A DNA stretch of 64,000 nt from Tillandsia leiboldiana (taxonomy: Eukaryota; Streptophyta; Magnoliopsida; Poales; Bromeliaceae), in contig JAQNDB010000197.1 in assembly GCA_029204045.2 (NCBI GenBank), positions 1 to 64,000 of the forward strand, read 5' to 3'. A model generated the notes under the pieces. The model did not search any database, was not told where the DNA came from, and saw nothing but the letters and a program-made list of their open reading frames with translations. Of this stretch, positions 10,973-22,251 are shown piece by piece. Position 1 is the stretch's first letter. The number at the start of each line of letters is the position of its first letter. Both the position numbers and the translations under genes were made by a program.

Positions 10973-11460
10973 TGCGAGGAATACCCCGAGGGATAGGTCA
11001 TCCTCTCTTTCGAGCTTACCCCAGACACGCAACCTATCACTTAGGCGCCTTACTGAATGGTTTTCGCGGAGCTGAGGGAATTCAAGGCCCAACTAGAAGA
11101 TCTTCTGGATAAAGGGTTCATCAGACCGAGGGTGTCGCCTTGGGGGGCGCACCCGTTCTCTTCATGCGAAAGAAGGACGGAAGCGTACGTCTACGCATCA
11201 ACTACAGAAAGATAAACAAGGTTACAGTGGAGAACAAGTCCAGGATTGATGACCTCGTCAATCAACTGCGAGGAGCACTTACGGATTACTCTCCGAAATC
11301 TCAGGGACCAGAGGCTGTTTGCCAAGTTTAAGAAATGTGAGTTCTAACTTCGCGAAGTGGGCTAGTCGGGGCACATGGTGTCAGCAACGGGAATCGCAGA
11401 GAATATGAGCGGAATTGCCCTACACACGAGTCGGGGCACATGGTGTCGTCTTCGTTTTAA
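10973..11460 (+). pseudogene. Gypsy reverse transcriptase, N-terminal part with internal deletion
   Basis: About 10973-11330 carries, across frames, the pre-RT block and then REFKAQLEDLLDKGFIRP, VSPWG, APVLFMRKKDGSVRLRINYR and INKVTVENK, which is standard plant gypsy RT. After RIDDLVNQLRGA the sequence jumps directly to LRDQRLFAKFKKCEF (about 11295-11345), which normally lies beyond the YxDD active site. The palm core with its catalytic aspartates is therefore deleted. A stop interrupts the KKCEF block and GHMVSATGIA follows. The element could not encode a working RT. Confidence 0.85.
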
Positions 11461-11499
11461 AGCTTGGAGACACCACCTTTTGGGGTTCATCGTGATGTG

Positions 11500-11765
11500 T
11501 TTTCGGATCGCCAGAGCCTTGAGTTTGGTTCACATAGAAAGAGTGGTTTTTGCGGCAGAGGCGTTGGTTGGAGTTGCTGAAGGACTCGACTGGTCCATTC
11601 AATATCACCCCGGAAAGGCAAGTGTAGTAGCGGATGTCTTGAGCGGGAAGGGTCAAATCGAGGAGCAACCGATAAGCGCAATTACTCAGCAGGACCGGTA
11701 CGGTCGCGCGACTCTTGTCCTTGATGGTCAAGCCAACCCTACTAGAGAAATCCTGGAAGGTTAGA
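11500..11765 (+). pseudogene. Gypsy RNase H C-terminal fragment
   Basis: The frame through 11570-11665 gives LDWSIQYHPGKASVVADVLS, the conserved end of gypsy RNase H (normally 'Y-H-P-G-K-A-N-x-V-A-D-A-L-S-R'); the preceding QRRWLELLKD is in another frame. The N-terminal and central RNase H residues are missing. The fragment lies between the RT remnant and the integrase zinc region, as expected for gypsy order. Confidence 0.8.
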
Positions 11766-11779
11766 AGACATGCGCACAG

Positions 11780-12010
11780 ATACAGTGTGTTTGAAACAAG
11801 ATTCCCCCGGACCACGCGAGCGATTTTTCGGCAAATGCGAACGGCGCGATATAATTACGAGGGCGGAATTTGCGTGCCCGAGCTGCCAGAGTTGAAGGAA
11901 GAGATACTGTCACAGGCGCACTGCGCCCCCTATGTGGCGCATTCGGGAGACACGAAGATGTTCAAGGACACGATGCGGTTTGAGTCACAATGGATAGACT
12001 GATGAAGTCG
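11780..12010 (+). pseudogene. Gypsy integrase N-terminal zinc-binding region fragment
   Basis: PELPELKEEILSQAHCAPY followed by HSGDTKMFKD (about 11877-11970) matches the gypsy 'V-P-x-x-x-L-K-x-x-I-L-x-E-A-H-x-x-x-x-x-x-H-P-G-x-x-K-M' block containing the two zinc-binding histidines. The cysteine pair and catalytic core should follow, but sequence breaks up after 11990. Confidence 0.8.
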
Positions 12011-12089
12011 GCTCTTTTCCCCACCCATCCGTACGACGTGGACTAGAGACACCCAGCTCGTGCCGAACCTTTGGCAAAGTCTACTTTGA

Positions 12090-12445
12090 ACTCGAGAGAC
12101 TAAACCACACTTCAGCACGGCGTTTCACCCCCAGACCGACGGACAGTCCGAGCGAGCGATCCGGATTCTCGAAGATATGCTTCGACCCTGCGTACTTGAT
12201 TCGAATGATGGAAGATTACTGCTGTTGAACTTGGAGAGGACCTGAACTTCGATGATACACCGGAGCGAATCTTAGCACGGGAGGACAAAAAGGGTTGCGC
12301 AGCCGGACGATCCCCTATGCCAAGGTGCTGTCGAGCCACCAGGAAGAACGCGAAGCGACGTGGGAACTGGAGGCAAAGATGAAGGGGTGCTACCCAGTTT
12401 TACCCGTTGCGGACTCGGGTTAAGTTTCGAGGACGAAACTTGTTT
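12090..12445 (+). pseudogene. Gypsy integrase core end and C-terminus fragment
   Basis: About 12115-12200 gives TAFHPQTDGQSERAIRILED, the block carrying the third catalytic residue of the integrase DDE triad (E in SER). The first two aspartates lie in the deleted interval. The last frame ends near 12421 after EATWELEAKMKGCYP, the usual gypsy integrase terminus, with CGAGGACGAAACTTG just before the purine tract. Frames are broken several times. Confidence 0.8.
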
Positions 12446-12446
12446 T

Positions 12447-12459
12447 AAGAGGTGAGAGA
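12447..12459 (+). promoter_or_regulatory. Polypurine tract of nested gypsy
   Basis: AAGAGGTGAGAGA, 12 purines in 13 bases, directly precedes the 3' LTR start TGTAGAGTCC at 12460. Confidence 0.65.
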
Positions 12460-15400
12460 TGTAGAGTCCGGGCATTCCAATGCCTTCGAATACCCTTCTT
12501 TTTTTGACGGGACTGTTAGGAAAACTTTTCACTGTGTTTCTGCAATGGACTGGCGTGGACCGCGAGTATTTTTTTGCGATTGAGCTCGGAAAACGGAGGA
12601 CGGCAAAGCGAACGGATTCAGATTTCGATTTACGGATCTCCCGGAGTGGGGGTCAAAGCGTTTGCTTTTGAGTGGTGCATCGGGATCCGTGCTAAGTGGC
12701 CGGCACGCTTTTCGAGGCGATCGGACGGGATCCTACTGTGATCGGACCTTTCATCTTTTTATGTCAGTGGGTTATTTTATCTTTTGGGTGGTACCTCGAC
12801 CTGTCGGTTTTTCGTCTTGGGTCCTAATTTAATATTTTCAGCTGTTAAGGGGAGGGGGGGTTGAAATTCGGGAATTTTTGGGCGGATCGTCGGGGTTTGC
12901 GGGTATTTTTAGGTGGTAGAGCTCGCAAAACGGTGAACGATGGCGCGATCGGATTTGAATTCCGACCCCGGGATCTCCCAGAATTAAATTTTGAAGTTTT
13001 ACCATCAGTTTGGGCGCACCGAAAGCCGTACAGGAGATCGGCACATTTTTCGGGGTAATCTAGACCCCTCGTTGCATCCCGACTATTTATTTTAATTGTG
13101 TTTTGGGGATTCAGGGTTTTCATTTGGGCGTTATGTCTTTTCTGGGTGCGTGCGAGGGGGGGAAAAACCCCAATCCATATTTCCTCTCTTTTCAACCGTG
13201 GGCGTGAGGAACCGAGGCGACGAGACGGAGACGGGGAAAAGGAAGGACGATCGCACGCCCTGCGGAACCCGGCGAACGAGAGCGGGACGATCCTCTTCCT
13301 TCCTCCCTCACCGGCGAAAACAAGGCGAGCGGTTCGGGTCTCCCCGGTTATTTTCGACATGAGGTTTTCCTTTTGTCGTTGTCATGGGCAATACAAGGTG
13401 TTGAACGGGAGGCCGCCGCCGCCGTCGTTAAACGGGAGGCCGCCGCCACCGTGGTCGTGTCCACGGGGTCGTCGCCGCAGACGCCGGGGTCGCGGGGTCA
13501 CAATCAGAACCGCAGGGGGCGAAAGGGGGGTTACTGTTCATCCCCATACGGCCGCATCGCTGCGCGGTCCACGGGACGCGACGTGCACCCGGCGTACGGC
13601 TCCCGGGCCCATGGGGCGCGGACCCGGCGCACGAATGTGTGGGCCAGGCCGCGCGGTCCACAGGGCCCGGCGTGCACCCGGCGCACAGCTTCCGGACCCA
13701 GGGGCGCGGACCCGGCGCACGAATGCATGCGCCAGGTCGCGCGGTCCACCGGTTGGGCGTGCACCCGGTGTACGCCTTCACAGCCCCACCGCGTGGACCC
13801 GGCGCGCGCTCCAGCCCGTGCGCGGCCCGGCCCAAGCCGCAATGGCGCACCGCAGTGGCGTGCACCCGGTCTACGGCCGCAGGCACTGTGGCCGTGAGCC
13901 CGGTCCGCGATGCAGGCCGTGCTCCAACGGCTCACCGTGCCGTGCACCCGGTCTGTGCCGCCGCCGTTGTCTGTCGTGGACCCGGTCCACGCCTGGTCCC
14001 ATGAACCAGGCTGCAGCCAGAGTGTCCAGAAGCTCCGGTTTTGGCCCGTTTTGCCCCGTTTTTGAGTGTTTTTGACCGCGACGACGTTTTTAACAATAAT
14101 CCTTACTATAGCTTTTTCGGGCATAGAGTGGGAGTGTTATAACTGGAAATTTCTGCACACCTTCTTCTTCGCATTCCAGGTGGGTACCCCTTAGAACATC
14201 TTTGTGTATGGTTCCGTTATGGTTATTTATATCCTGTAAGGGGTGATGTGGACCTCCGGGTTTAATGAATGTCGCGGTGGAAGACTAGATGGGCAGTTCG
14301 CCCCTCCGAACAATAGTAGGGTTGTTTGGGGCGTACTAGCGACGAGGACGGTGATCGGTGTGACCAGTCGGACATCGAAAGGTGGGTTTCCTCTCCCGAC
14401 AGTTCTTGAGTCGGGAAACGAGAGCAATTGGTAAGAGCAAAGGTTTGACACGTTGAAATGTTGCTAACCCCGTTCATGCTTATGTTTTATTATCACTATG
14501 TTTATGGTGACTGAGGGTCGTTGTGCCCGACGATACATCATGTTCTGGGAGGTGACCGAGGCAGGTGCTCGGTCTGGCTTACCGAGGTTGGTGCTCGGTC
14601 TGGATGGCCGAGGTTGGTGCTCGGTCGAGGCTCGTGTTACTGCACGCACACCGGCGGCTTGGCCCCCGCAAGGGTGTGCTTTTCCGGAAAAGTGGTACGT
14701 TGACCCGTGTACCCCACGTGATGGTGACGTTAGGAATGGGGGCCCCCGTGGGTGGGGGATGTGAGCAGTGATGCCGAGGTGGGTGCTCGGCGGCCGAGGC
14801 AGGTGCTCGGCAGGGGTTCCCGAGGCAGGTGCTCGGTGTGGTTGCCGGGGGAGGTGCCCGGTTTGGTGTGCACAGGGTTCTTCATTGTTTGGTATGCACA
14901 GGGTTCTTCATTGTTTGGTGTGCACAGGGTTCTTTATTGTTGATTGCTCCGGTTTTTACCATGATTTGCCTTACTTTAGCATTATTGCTTTTATTATTGT
15001 TTCTGGTCACTGACTTCCCACTCTGTGACAGGTTCGTCTAGTCCGTCCAGGGGCGAGTGCTAGGGAGTTGGTGAGGCCGCATGAGCAATCTTCTGGCCCT
15101 TAGAGGCTACAGATACGGTTTACTTTACCTTCTCGGTTCATTTCATTACGCATTGTAGCTAGTTGTGGATCGCGATACCCCCGTGGGATCGATTTGGATG
15201 TTGGACTATTTTTATAACTCTTTTGGTTGGGTGTTTGTTCTTACTTCTTTACTTGGCCGCTTTCAAACTACAAACAAGAAACATGGAAAATGTCGCGAAA
15301 CCCGTTTTAAAAATACGGGTGCCGTGTGAGCGGCGTTTTCAAATTCTGTGGATTTATGTGATTTCCAAATTAGTTTTATTAAACCTGGTGTCGGGTGGGC

Positions 15401-15792
15401 ACCGATTTCAAATTCTGTGGATTTATGTGGTTTCGAAATAGTCTTATAAAACCTGATGTCGAGTGGGTATCGCATTCAAAACCCTGTGGTTTTATCCTTT
15501 CAAAAATAGTCGGCCCCTTTATTACTTGTGGAAATTGATTGTATGTTGTTGAAAATGATTGTATATGATTGGCAACCGGTCTAGTGTGGTTAAAGGCATG
15601 CTTATGTGAACTTTGTAATCAGGACGCCGTGCAAATACAAAGGAGACTCTGCCCGTTTGCAGAGTGAATTTGTATATGCAGCGGGTCTGGGCACACGCCG
15701 GGGGAGATTGGTTTCAAAAAAAATATATATGTGAAATTTTGGGAGCATCGGTGGCTACCGCTCCGCACGTAAAAACCCTCCCGGGCGTGACA
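12460..15792 (+). repeat. 3' LTR of nested gypsy (3333 bp)
   Basis: Closely similar to 5658-8985 from TGTAGAGTCC to GGGCGTGACA and carrying the same internal repeat families. Differences are scattered substitutions and a few short indels. Its terminal CA is followed by the right target duplication ATTGT. Frames up to 325 codons at 13098-14124 are GC-rich repeat shadows. Confidence 0.93.
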
Positions 15793-15797
15793 ATTGT
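15793..15797. repeat. Target site duplication ATTGT (right) of nested gypsy
   Basis: Matches 5653-5657; removing 5658-15797 restores a continuous outer LTR. Confidence 0.95.
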
Positions 15798-15899
15798 TGT
15801 ATTATTTCCAGTCGTACAGTGGTTGATTTTAGTTATACAGCAGATTTTCATTTATAGCTCTGATATCTGTTAGCTGTAGTACTTTTCTTGCAGGTAGGA
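15798..15899 (+). repeat. Outer gypsy LTR, right piece
   Basis: AT-rich sequence continuing the outer LTR after the nested insertion, ended by copia element A. It has no TG/CA end, so the outer LTR probably continued beyond A before later rearrangement. Confidence 0.6.
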
Positions 15900-16123
15900 T
15901 GTTACGGAATTTGAGTTGGCGTATTTCGTGAATTCGGTTAAGTCTTGAAGATTGAAGATAAAGAAGTTTGGATCATATAACTCAATCTCAAGAAAGAAGA
16001 ATTCAAAAGGATCAGGTATGTTTAACTAATTATCTTTGGTTATCCGAATACTTCTTAAGTGTAGAAACACTTGGATGAATTTTTAATTGCATAAAAATCA
16101 AAAACTGGACATGGGACATGTTC

Positions 16124-16412
16124 AGGATCCGGATCAGACACTTCGATCCGGATCCCGAAGGGTGTTAGTTCATACGCAAATTCAATCCGGATCCAAGCCT
16201 CTTCTGATCCGGATCCCGAACACTGGTTTTTACCAAAATATATGAACGATCCGAATCAGGCATTTCAATCCGGATCCCGAACATTGGTGTTTGGTGAATT
16301 GTATGAACGATCCGGATCAGACATTTCAATCCGGATCCCGAACCTTTGTTTTTCAGGAAACTGTCTGTCTCGTTACTGCAATCCGGATCGCCGAAATCCG
16401 ATCCGGATCGTC
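16124..16412 (+). repeat. Array of ATCCGGATC palindromes in LTR of A
   Basis: About ten copies of ATCCGGATC, many extended to GATCCGGATC or GGATCCGGATCC, in pairs separated by about 12-20 bp, with 50-70 bp between pairs. Each is self-complementary and contains a CCGG site. Several have the context ATCCGGATCCCGAAC. Confidence 0.9.
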
Positions 16413-16481
16413 GTCCTGAAAAATCCCAGAAAATGTTAGTTTTTGATTCTTATCCTCTTCCAACGGTTTCTAACCTATAAA

Positions 16482-16491
16482 TAGACCCTAT
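16482..16491 (+). promoter_or_regulatory. Candidate TATA box of LTR A
   Basis: TATAAATAGA lies in a conserved stretch after the palindrome array. The equivalent TATTTATAGG is on the minus strand of B (about 23010 and 32708) and CTATAAATAG at about 60941 in C. Conservation and position suggest the LTR promoter; no start site can be confirmed. Confidence 0.55.
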
Positions 16492-16742
16492 GATTCATCT
16501 TTTAGGGAAAGGGAAAAATACGACCGAAATAGAAAAATCCACATATAGAGAAGAAAGGAAATACTAGATTTAATTCTATGTTTCTTCATCTATTTTATTA
16601 ATTTGATTCTAGGTTTTCCAAACTCAGATTTTGAGTAGAATCAAATTAATGAATACTTAGATGGTATTTCCGATCTATTTCTAATCTAAGTATTCGGCGG
16701 ATCATCACCACCCAAAAACAACGATTTCCCCAAAATCGGCGC

Positions 16743-16918
16743 GTGGACTCGCGTGGCCTTGTGGATTCAAGGTGCTACCGCTCTCGTGGATTCGGAGCGA
16801 GGTACGTTCGTGGATTCGAGACGTGCTACTGGGTGAAGACCGTGGATTCGGTCGGACGTCGTGGACTCGACGTTGGACGCCGTGGATTCGGCGTTGGACG
16901 CAGATCGTGGATTCGAGA
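16743..16918 (+). repeat. CGTGGATTCG word repeats in LTR of A
   Basis: CGTGGATTCG or a close variant occurs about nine times at 15-35 bp spacing in a GC-rich stretch downstream of the presumed promoter. It is also present in B (22550-22720 and 32240-32415, inverted) and C (61240-61420), so it is an old part of the family's transcribed leader. Confidence 0.85.
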
Positions 16919-17219
16919 AGCGTTGCGGAGCGAGCGGAGAAGATCAACTAGGAGCGTATGGAAAAAGGTTGAGTCGTCTGTGAGTATGGTATATCACCTT
17001 TGTACGTGTTATATTTCTAGTGGATTTCACCATGTTATCGGTCCCGTGGTTTTTTACTCCGGTTTGGAGTTTTCCACATAAAAATCTCTGCGTGTTATTT
17101 ATTTTTCCGCATTGGGTTTTATATCGCAAAGATTTTTGAGTGTTTATTGTTTACACCTATTCACCCCCCTCTAGGTGTTTTCTCTCCAATTTAGATCCAA
17201 TTATATATAACCCAACAAG

Positions 17220-17230
17220 TGGTATCAGAG
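17220..17230 (+). promoter_or_regulatory. Primer binding site of element A
   Basis: TGGTATCAGAG begins two bases after the LTR end at 17217, matching the initiator Met tRNA 3' end. Confidence 0.9.
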
Positions 17231-17250
17231 AGGGAATAGGGTTGTAAACA

Positions 17251-20200
17251 ATGGTTGAAGGTGGAAACATCAACAGACCTCCGTTCTTCGATGGAACAAA
17301 TTATGCGTACTGGAAAGTACGGATGAAAGCCTTTTTAATTTCCATCGACGAACGGGTGAGGCAATCAATTGAATTAGGATGGTCTAATCCAACTGAAATT
17401 ATTGCTGATGTTCGCACCATCAAACCTAGGTCGAAATGGACCAAGGAAGAGATTGATTTATCTTCTTACAATGGCAAAGGGATTAACGCTTTATTTAATG
17501 CTTTGTCTCAAACTGAGTTCTCTCGCGTCTCGGCATGTGAGACTGTGAAAGAAATCTGGGATGTTCTTCAAGTTACACATGAGGGAACTAACCTTGTGAA
17601 GATTCAAAAACTGCAAATTCTTACGAGCAAGTTTGACTCTATTTTCATGGCAGAAAATGAATCTTTCACAGACTATTACACACGATTGCAAGACATCGTA
17701 AACTCATGTGCTAACTTGGGAGAGAAGATTCCAGAATTTAAAGTTGTAAGAAAAATATTAAGAACTCTTCCTGAAAGATTTCGATCCAAGGTTACGGCCA
17801 TTGAAACTATTAAACACCCGGACGAAATCCGTGTAGAAGAATTAGTTGGTTCATTACAAACTTATGAAATGACATTTCCTACTAACTATTCTTCTGGAAA
17901 AGCATCCTCTTCTAAGTCTTCAGGTTTAGCATTGAAAACAACAAAAGAAGAAGACGCGGATTCATCCTCCTCAGACGTTGACGAAAACCTATCTATGGAG
18001 GACTTTGAGAAGTAGCTTACTCTCTTGACAAGAAGATTTCGCCGAAACTTTCGAAGGGGTAACTCAAGCAAAACTCCATCCTTCGTAAAGTCGAAGAAAG
18101 GCAAAGGTTCTTCAAGTTTCAGACCAAGAAAGCAAGAGGGTTTTTCTAAGGATAAGAAAAGCTCAGAAGGACAAGTCCAATGCTTCAAGTGCCGAGGGTA
18201 CGGCCATATCTCAACGGAGTGTCCCAATAAGAATCCGTCAAAGAAGAAAGCGATGCAAGCCGTCACTTGGGATGACACCTCATCATCAAATGAGTCATCG
18301 TCAAGTGATGAAGAAGATAACGCAACGGCGTTCCACGCGTCCACATCTTCACCCTTCATGTGCTTAATGGCTAGTACATCTGAGTCATTGTCCAACTCCA
18401 CTGTTGAAAAAATTGCAACGGACGATGAATCGGATAATTCAGAAGGTGAAGACTTTGCTCTTGCCTACCATAAGCTTTTGAGGGATTCAAAGAAACTGGC
18501 AAAGCAAAACAAGAGTTTGAGAGGGAGATTGCAGGATCTCGAAGAAGAAGCAAAAAGGGCATCTTCTCTCTCAAACACTCTTGAAGTGGAAAGGGATAAT
18601 CTGATTAAAATAAATATTTTCCTTCAAGAGTCCAATGAGCAATTCGAGAAGAATTATGTAGATATGGTGAACAAAGTGAATTACTTCTTGAAGCTCAACG
18701 GCGAGGCTCGACAGGAAAAATTGGAAATGACAGAGACCATTCTCCAACTCAAGGATGACTTACAGCGATTTTCATCAGGAAGGAGTAAGTTGGATAAGCT
18801 TCTTGGTCTTGGTCAATCAAACAAATTCGGCCTCGGATACAATCGAACTGAAGACAATTTTAGTTCGGTTGGGACAGTCTTTGTGCCCCAGTCGGTATCT
18901 CCTCCTCCGACACCGGAATTGACGACAAACAACGACAACAAACCTACTTCCCCCTCTTCGGAATCATCAAGCACCAAGGTATGTTTTCGTTGTGGTATTG
19001 CAGGGCACATAAGGAGAAATTGCAAGATGGGAGCCAAACGCTCAACTCAAGCATTTCTTACAACGACTACCAAAAGGGTGATTCCTCGGAAATCAAATGC
19101 AAATTATTCGAAGGAAAAGACCTCGGTAGTTCATCAAACAAGACGACGACGTCAAGGAAAAGCGATGGATCAAACAAGACGCTTTCACCAAAGGTATCAA
19201 CTTCACAATCATTTCCGACGTACACCAAAACTCGAAAGGTTTGGGTACGCAAAGGTGAAATCTTCCCTTGTCTTGTTACAAATATTTCCTTGCATGCATA
19301 TGATAATTCGTCTTGGTATCTGGATAGCGGTTGTTCCCGTCACATGACCGGTGACAAAAACTGCTTTCAAAATTTTGAGAAAATCTCCGGAGGACTTGTT
19401 GTTTTCGGAGACGGTCAGTCTTCCAAAATTGTTGGAAAAGGAACAGTAGCTATTCCAGATGGCCCGATTCTGAATAATGTGTTATTTGTTGATGGCCTTA
19501 AGACTAACCTCATAAGTATCAGTCAACTTTGTGACAATGGTTTTTCAGTTAATTTTTCATCTGTTGAATGCATTGTAACTGATAAGGACCATGTTTTCTT
19601 TTTTAAGGGGGTTAGATCTGAAAACAATTGTTATATTGTTCCCAATAAAATTTCTGAAAATTGTAACTTAGCCTCTTTGAATAATGAAACACTTTGGCAT
19701 GAAAGGCTAGGTCACATAAATTTTAAGGAACTTGCTAGAATTTCAAACAAAGACGTGGTCAAGAGGGTTCCAAAACTTTCACTCAAACAAAACATTGTGT
19801 GTGGTGGTTGTCAAAAGGGAAAACAATCCAGGACTGCACACAAGAACTTGAACCACGTTGGTACTAATCGGCCCTTAGAATTATTGCATATGGATCTTAT
19901 GGGGCCGACACGTCAACCATCCTTGGGAGGTAAATGGTATATTTTCTTATTGGTTGATGATTTCTCTAGATACTCATGGGTAGCATTTAAAAAAGAGAAA
20001 GCTGATACTTTTGATTCTTTTCATGAGATTTGCCTTCGTATTATGATTGAAAAGAATGAAAAGATCATTCGTGTTAGAAGTGATAGAGGTGGAGAATTCA
20101 TAAATTCTAAATTCATTGATTTTTGCACTTCCAATGGCATTAAACATGAATTCTCAGCACCCTATACACCTCAACAGAATGGTGTAGTCGAGCGCAAAAA

Positions 20201-22251
20201 TAGGGTTGTACAAGAGATGGCACGTGTTATGCTTCATAGCCGGAATTTATCGTTATATTTTTGGGCTGAAGCTGTGAACACTGCAATCTATGTTATTAAT
20301 CGAGTTTATTTGCGCCCGGGAACTTTAAATACACCATATGAACTATGGTTTTGTAGAAAACCAAACATCAAATATTTTCGTATCTTTGGGAGTCGGTGTT
20401 ACATTTTACGTGACCGCGAAAATCTTGGAAAATTTGACTCTCGAAGTGACGAAGGGATTTTCATGGGTTATTCTACAAATAGTAGAGCATATCGGGTATT
20501 TAACTTGGAATCTAAAACGATTGTAGAATCCATAAATGTTAAAGTAGACGAAGCTTTCCACTTTGTATCTGATAAATCTACCCCGGATATCTCTCTTGAT
20601 GATGATACTCCTGTAAATGCATCTTCTCATGATAATACTTCCAATATTAATGATGCATCTAATGGTTCTTCAAGTTTATCTGATGTGCAGGAATCATCTC
20701 ATGTATCTCCGAGTACTCCATTACCTCAAACGTTACGCATCTCCAAGGATCATCCTGAATCAAACATTATTGGAGACTCACAAGAAGGAGTCAGAACTCG
20801 GAGGCAGTTGGTTTGTGGATTCGCTTGTTACGTTTCCATGATCGAACCAAAGAACGTCGATGAAGCTCTTCAGGATGACTACTGGATTGAAGCAATGTAG
20901 GAAGAGCTCCATCAGTTTGAACGAAACAAAGTCTGGGAATTAACGACGCCTCCGAAGCAACACAATGTGATCGGTACTAAATGGATTTTCAAGAACAAAA
21001 AAAATGAGGATGGTACCATCATCAGGAACAAAGCACGTCTAGTTGCTCAAGGCTACTCTCAAATAGAAGGTATAGACTTTGATGAAACTTTCGCCCCTGT
21101 AGCTAGACTCGAGTCCATTCGTATCTTATTCGCTATTGCTTGTCACTTTAAAATAAAACTCTTTCAAATGGACGTTAAGAGCGCGTTTTTAAATGGGTTT
21201 TTAAATGAGAAAGTTTATGTGGCTCAACCGAAAGGTTTTGTAGACCATAAACAACCTAACCATGTTTTTTGTTTGAAAAAAGGCTCTTTACGGTTTAAAA
21301 CAAGCACCGCGAGCGTGGTACGAAAGGTTGACAAAGCACCTTTTGGAGAAGGGCTATACTCGAGGGGGAGCAGATCGGACTCTCTTTGTGAAACATTATC
21401 AGGATAACTTCATTGTTGCACAAATCTATGTCGATGACATTGTATTTGGAGCAACAAAGGATAATGATGCTTCTAAATTCGCAGAAACCATGGAAAGCGA
21501 ATTTGAGATGTCTATGATGGGCGAACTGACATACTTTCTTGGATTGCAAGTGAAACAAAATGGTGAAGGCATCCATCTGTGTCAATCCAAGTATGCAAAG
21601 GAGTTGGTAAAGAAATTCGGATTAGAAGATTCTAAAGATTTTCCTACTCCTATGGGAACTAGCAATAAGGGATTAAGAAGTGAATCTCTTAGTGATAGTG
21701 TAGACGAGAAACTCTATCGAAGTATGATTGGAAGTCTACTCTACCTCACAGCTAGTCGCCCGGACATATCCTTTAGTTTTGGGATCTGTGCGAGATATCA
21801 GTCAGCACCAAAGGAGGATCACCTGAAAGCGGTGAAACTGATCATCCGGTACGTCAAAGGAACTGTAAACTTCGGAATTTGGTATCCTATGGGAACAAGT
21901 CTTGACATTATAGGATATTCAGATGCCGATTGGGCAGGATCGGTGGATGATCGGAAAAGTACGAGTGGTGCATGTTTCTATCTTGGCCATTGTCTTGTTG
22001 CATGGCTTAGTAAAAAGCAAAACTGCATTGCACTCTCGACTGCCGAAGCGGAATATATCTCAGCGGGTAGTTGTTCAACTCAACTCATTTGGATGAAAAG
22101 CGTGTTGAGCGACTTCCGGATTTCAGTAACTTCGGTAACAGTTTTATGTGACAACACTAGTGCTATAAACATTTCAAAAAACCCTGTGTTGCACTCAAGA
22201 ACAAAACACATTGAACTTAGATATCATTTTCTTAGAGAGCTAGTTGAATCA
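17251..22251 (+). pseudogene. Copia gag-pol of element A (broken, 3' truncated)
   Basis: It starts with ATG at 17251 (MVEGGNINRPPFFDG, matching B's start). Domains in order: gag with the FFDGTNYAYWKVRMK block; zinc knuckle CFKCRGYGHISTEC (about 18181); a charged coiled-coil stretch; a second knuckle CFRCGIAGHIRRNC (about 18985); protease WYLDSGCSRHMTG (about 19315); integrase zinc H-H-C-C and the DDE core (HMDLMGP, RSDRGGEF, NGVVERKNR); RT with IYVDDIVFG (about 21427); RNase H (YSDADWAGS, STAEAEYIS). Breaks: TAG at 18013-18015 and TAG at 20898-20900, each where B has CAG (Gln); a frame change near 19085-19125; one extra base near 21280; truncation at 22251 after LVES. Motifs are well kept but it cannot make the full protein. 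Confidence 0.92.

Larger units (their letters stand above)
5658..15792 (+). mobile_element. Nested Ty3/gypsy element, complete ends, deleted interior
   Basis: A 10.1-kb element is bounded by two LTRs (5658-8985 and 12460-15792) and a 5-bp duplication ATTGT. A Met-tRNA primer site follows the first LTR and a purine-rich tract precedes the second. The internal part is only 3.47 kb, against the 5-7 kb a coding gypsy element needs, and pol is reduced to fragments, so it could move only with proteins from other elements. The LTRs are closely similar over their whole length, which suggests insertion well after pol was lost, so the family was probably already non-autonomous. It lies inside the outer gypsy LTR. 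Confidence 0.93.
15900..17217 (+). repeat. 5' LTR of copia element A (1318 bp)
   Basis: It begins with TGTTACGGAATTTGAGTTGG and ends with TAACCCAACA, ends shared in inverted orientation by element B's LTRs and directly by C's. It contains about ten ATCCGGATC sites (16124-16412), a row of CGTGGATTCG words (16743-16918) and CTATAAATAG near 16485, a good TATA-box candidate for retrotransposon transcription. It is shorter than, and diverged from, the B and C LTRs. Confidence 0.92.
15900..22251 (+). mobile_element. Ty1/copia element A (Sirevirus type), 3' truncated
   Basis: It has a 5' LTR (15900-17217), Met-tRNA primer site and gag-pol in the order gag, protease, integrase, RT, RNase H, which defines copia. 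It stops abruptly at 22251, within the last part of RNase H, where the LTR of element B begins in the opposite orientation. Its 3' end, polypurine tract and 3' LTR are absent from the window. The left flank is TAGGA, and no matching duplication can be found. Two nonsense codons, two frameshifts and visible divergence from B and C make it the oldest of the three copia copies. Confidence 0.9.

Noticed and set aside
16124..16412. CRISPR-like array because of short regularly spaced repeats
   Set aside because: The repeats are 9-10 bp palindromes inside a plant LTR with similar spacers between copies; no cas genes, and a eukaryotic context.
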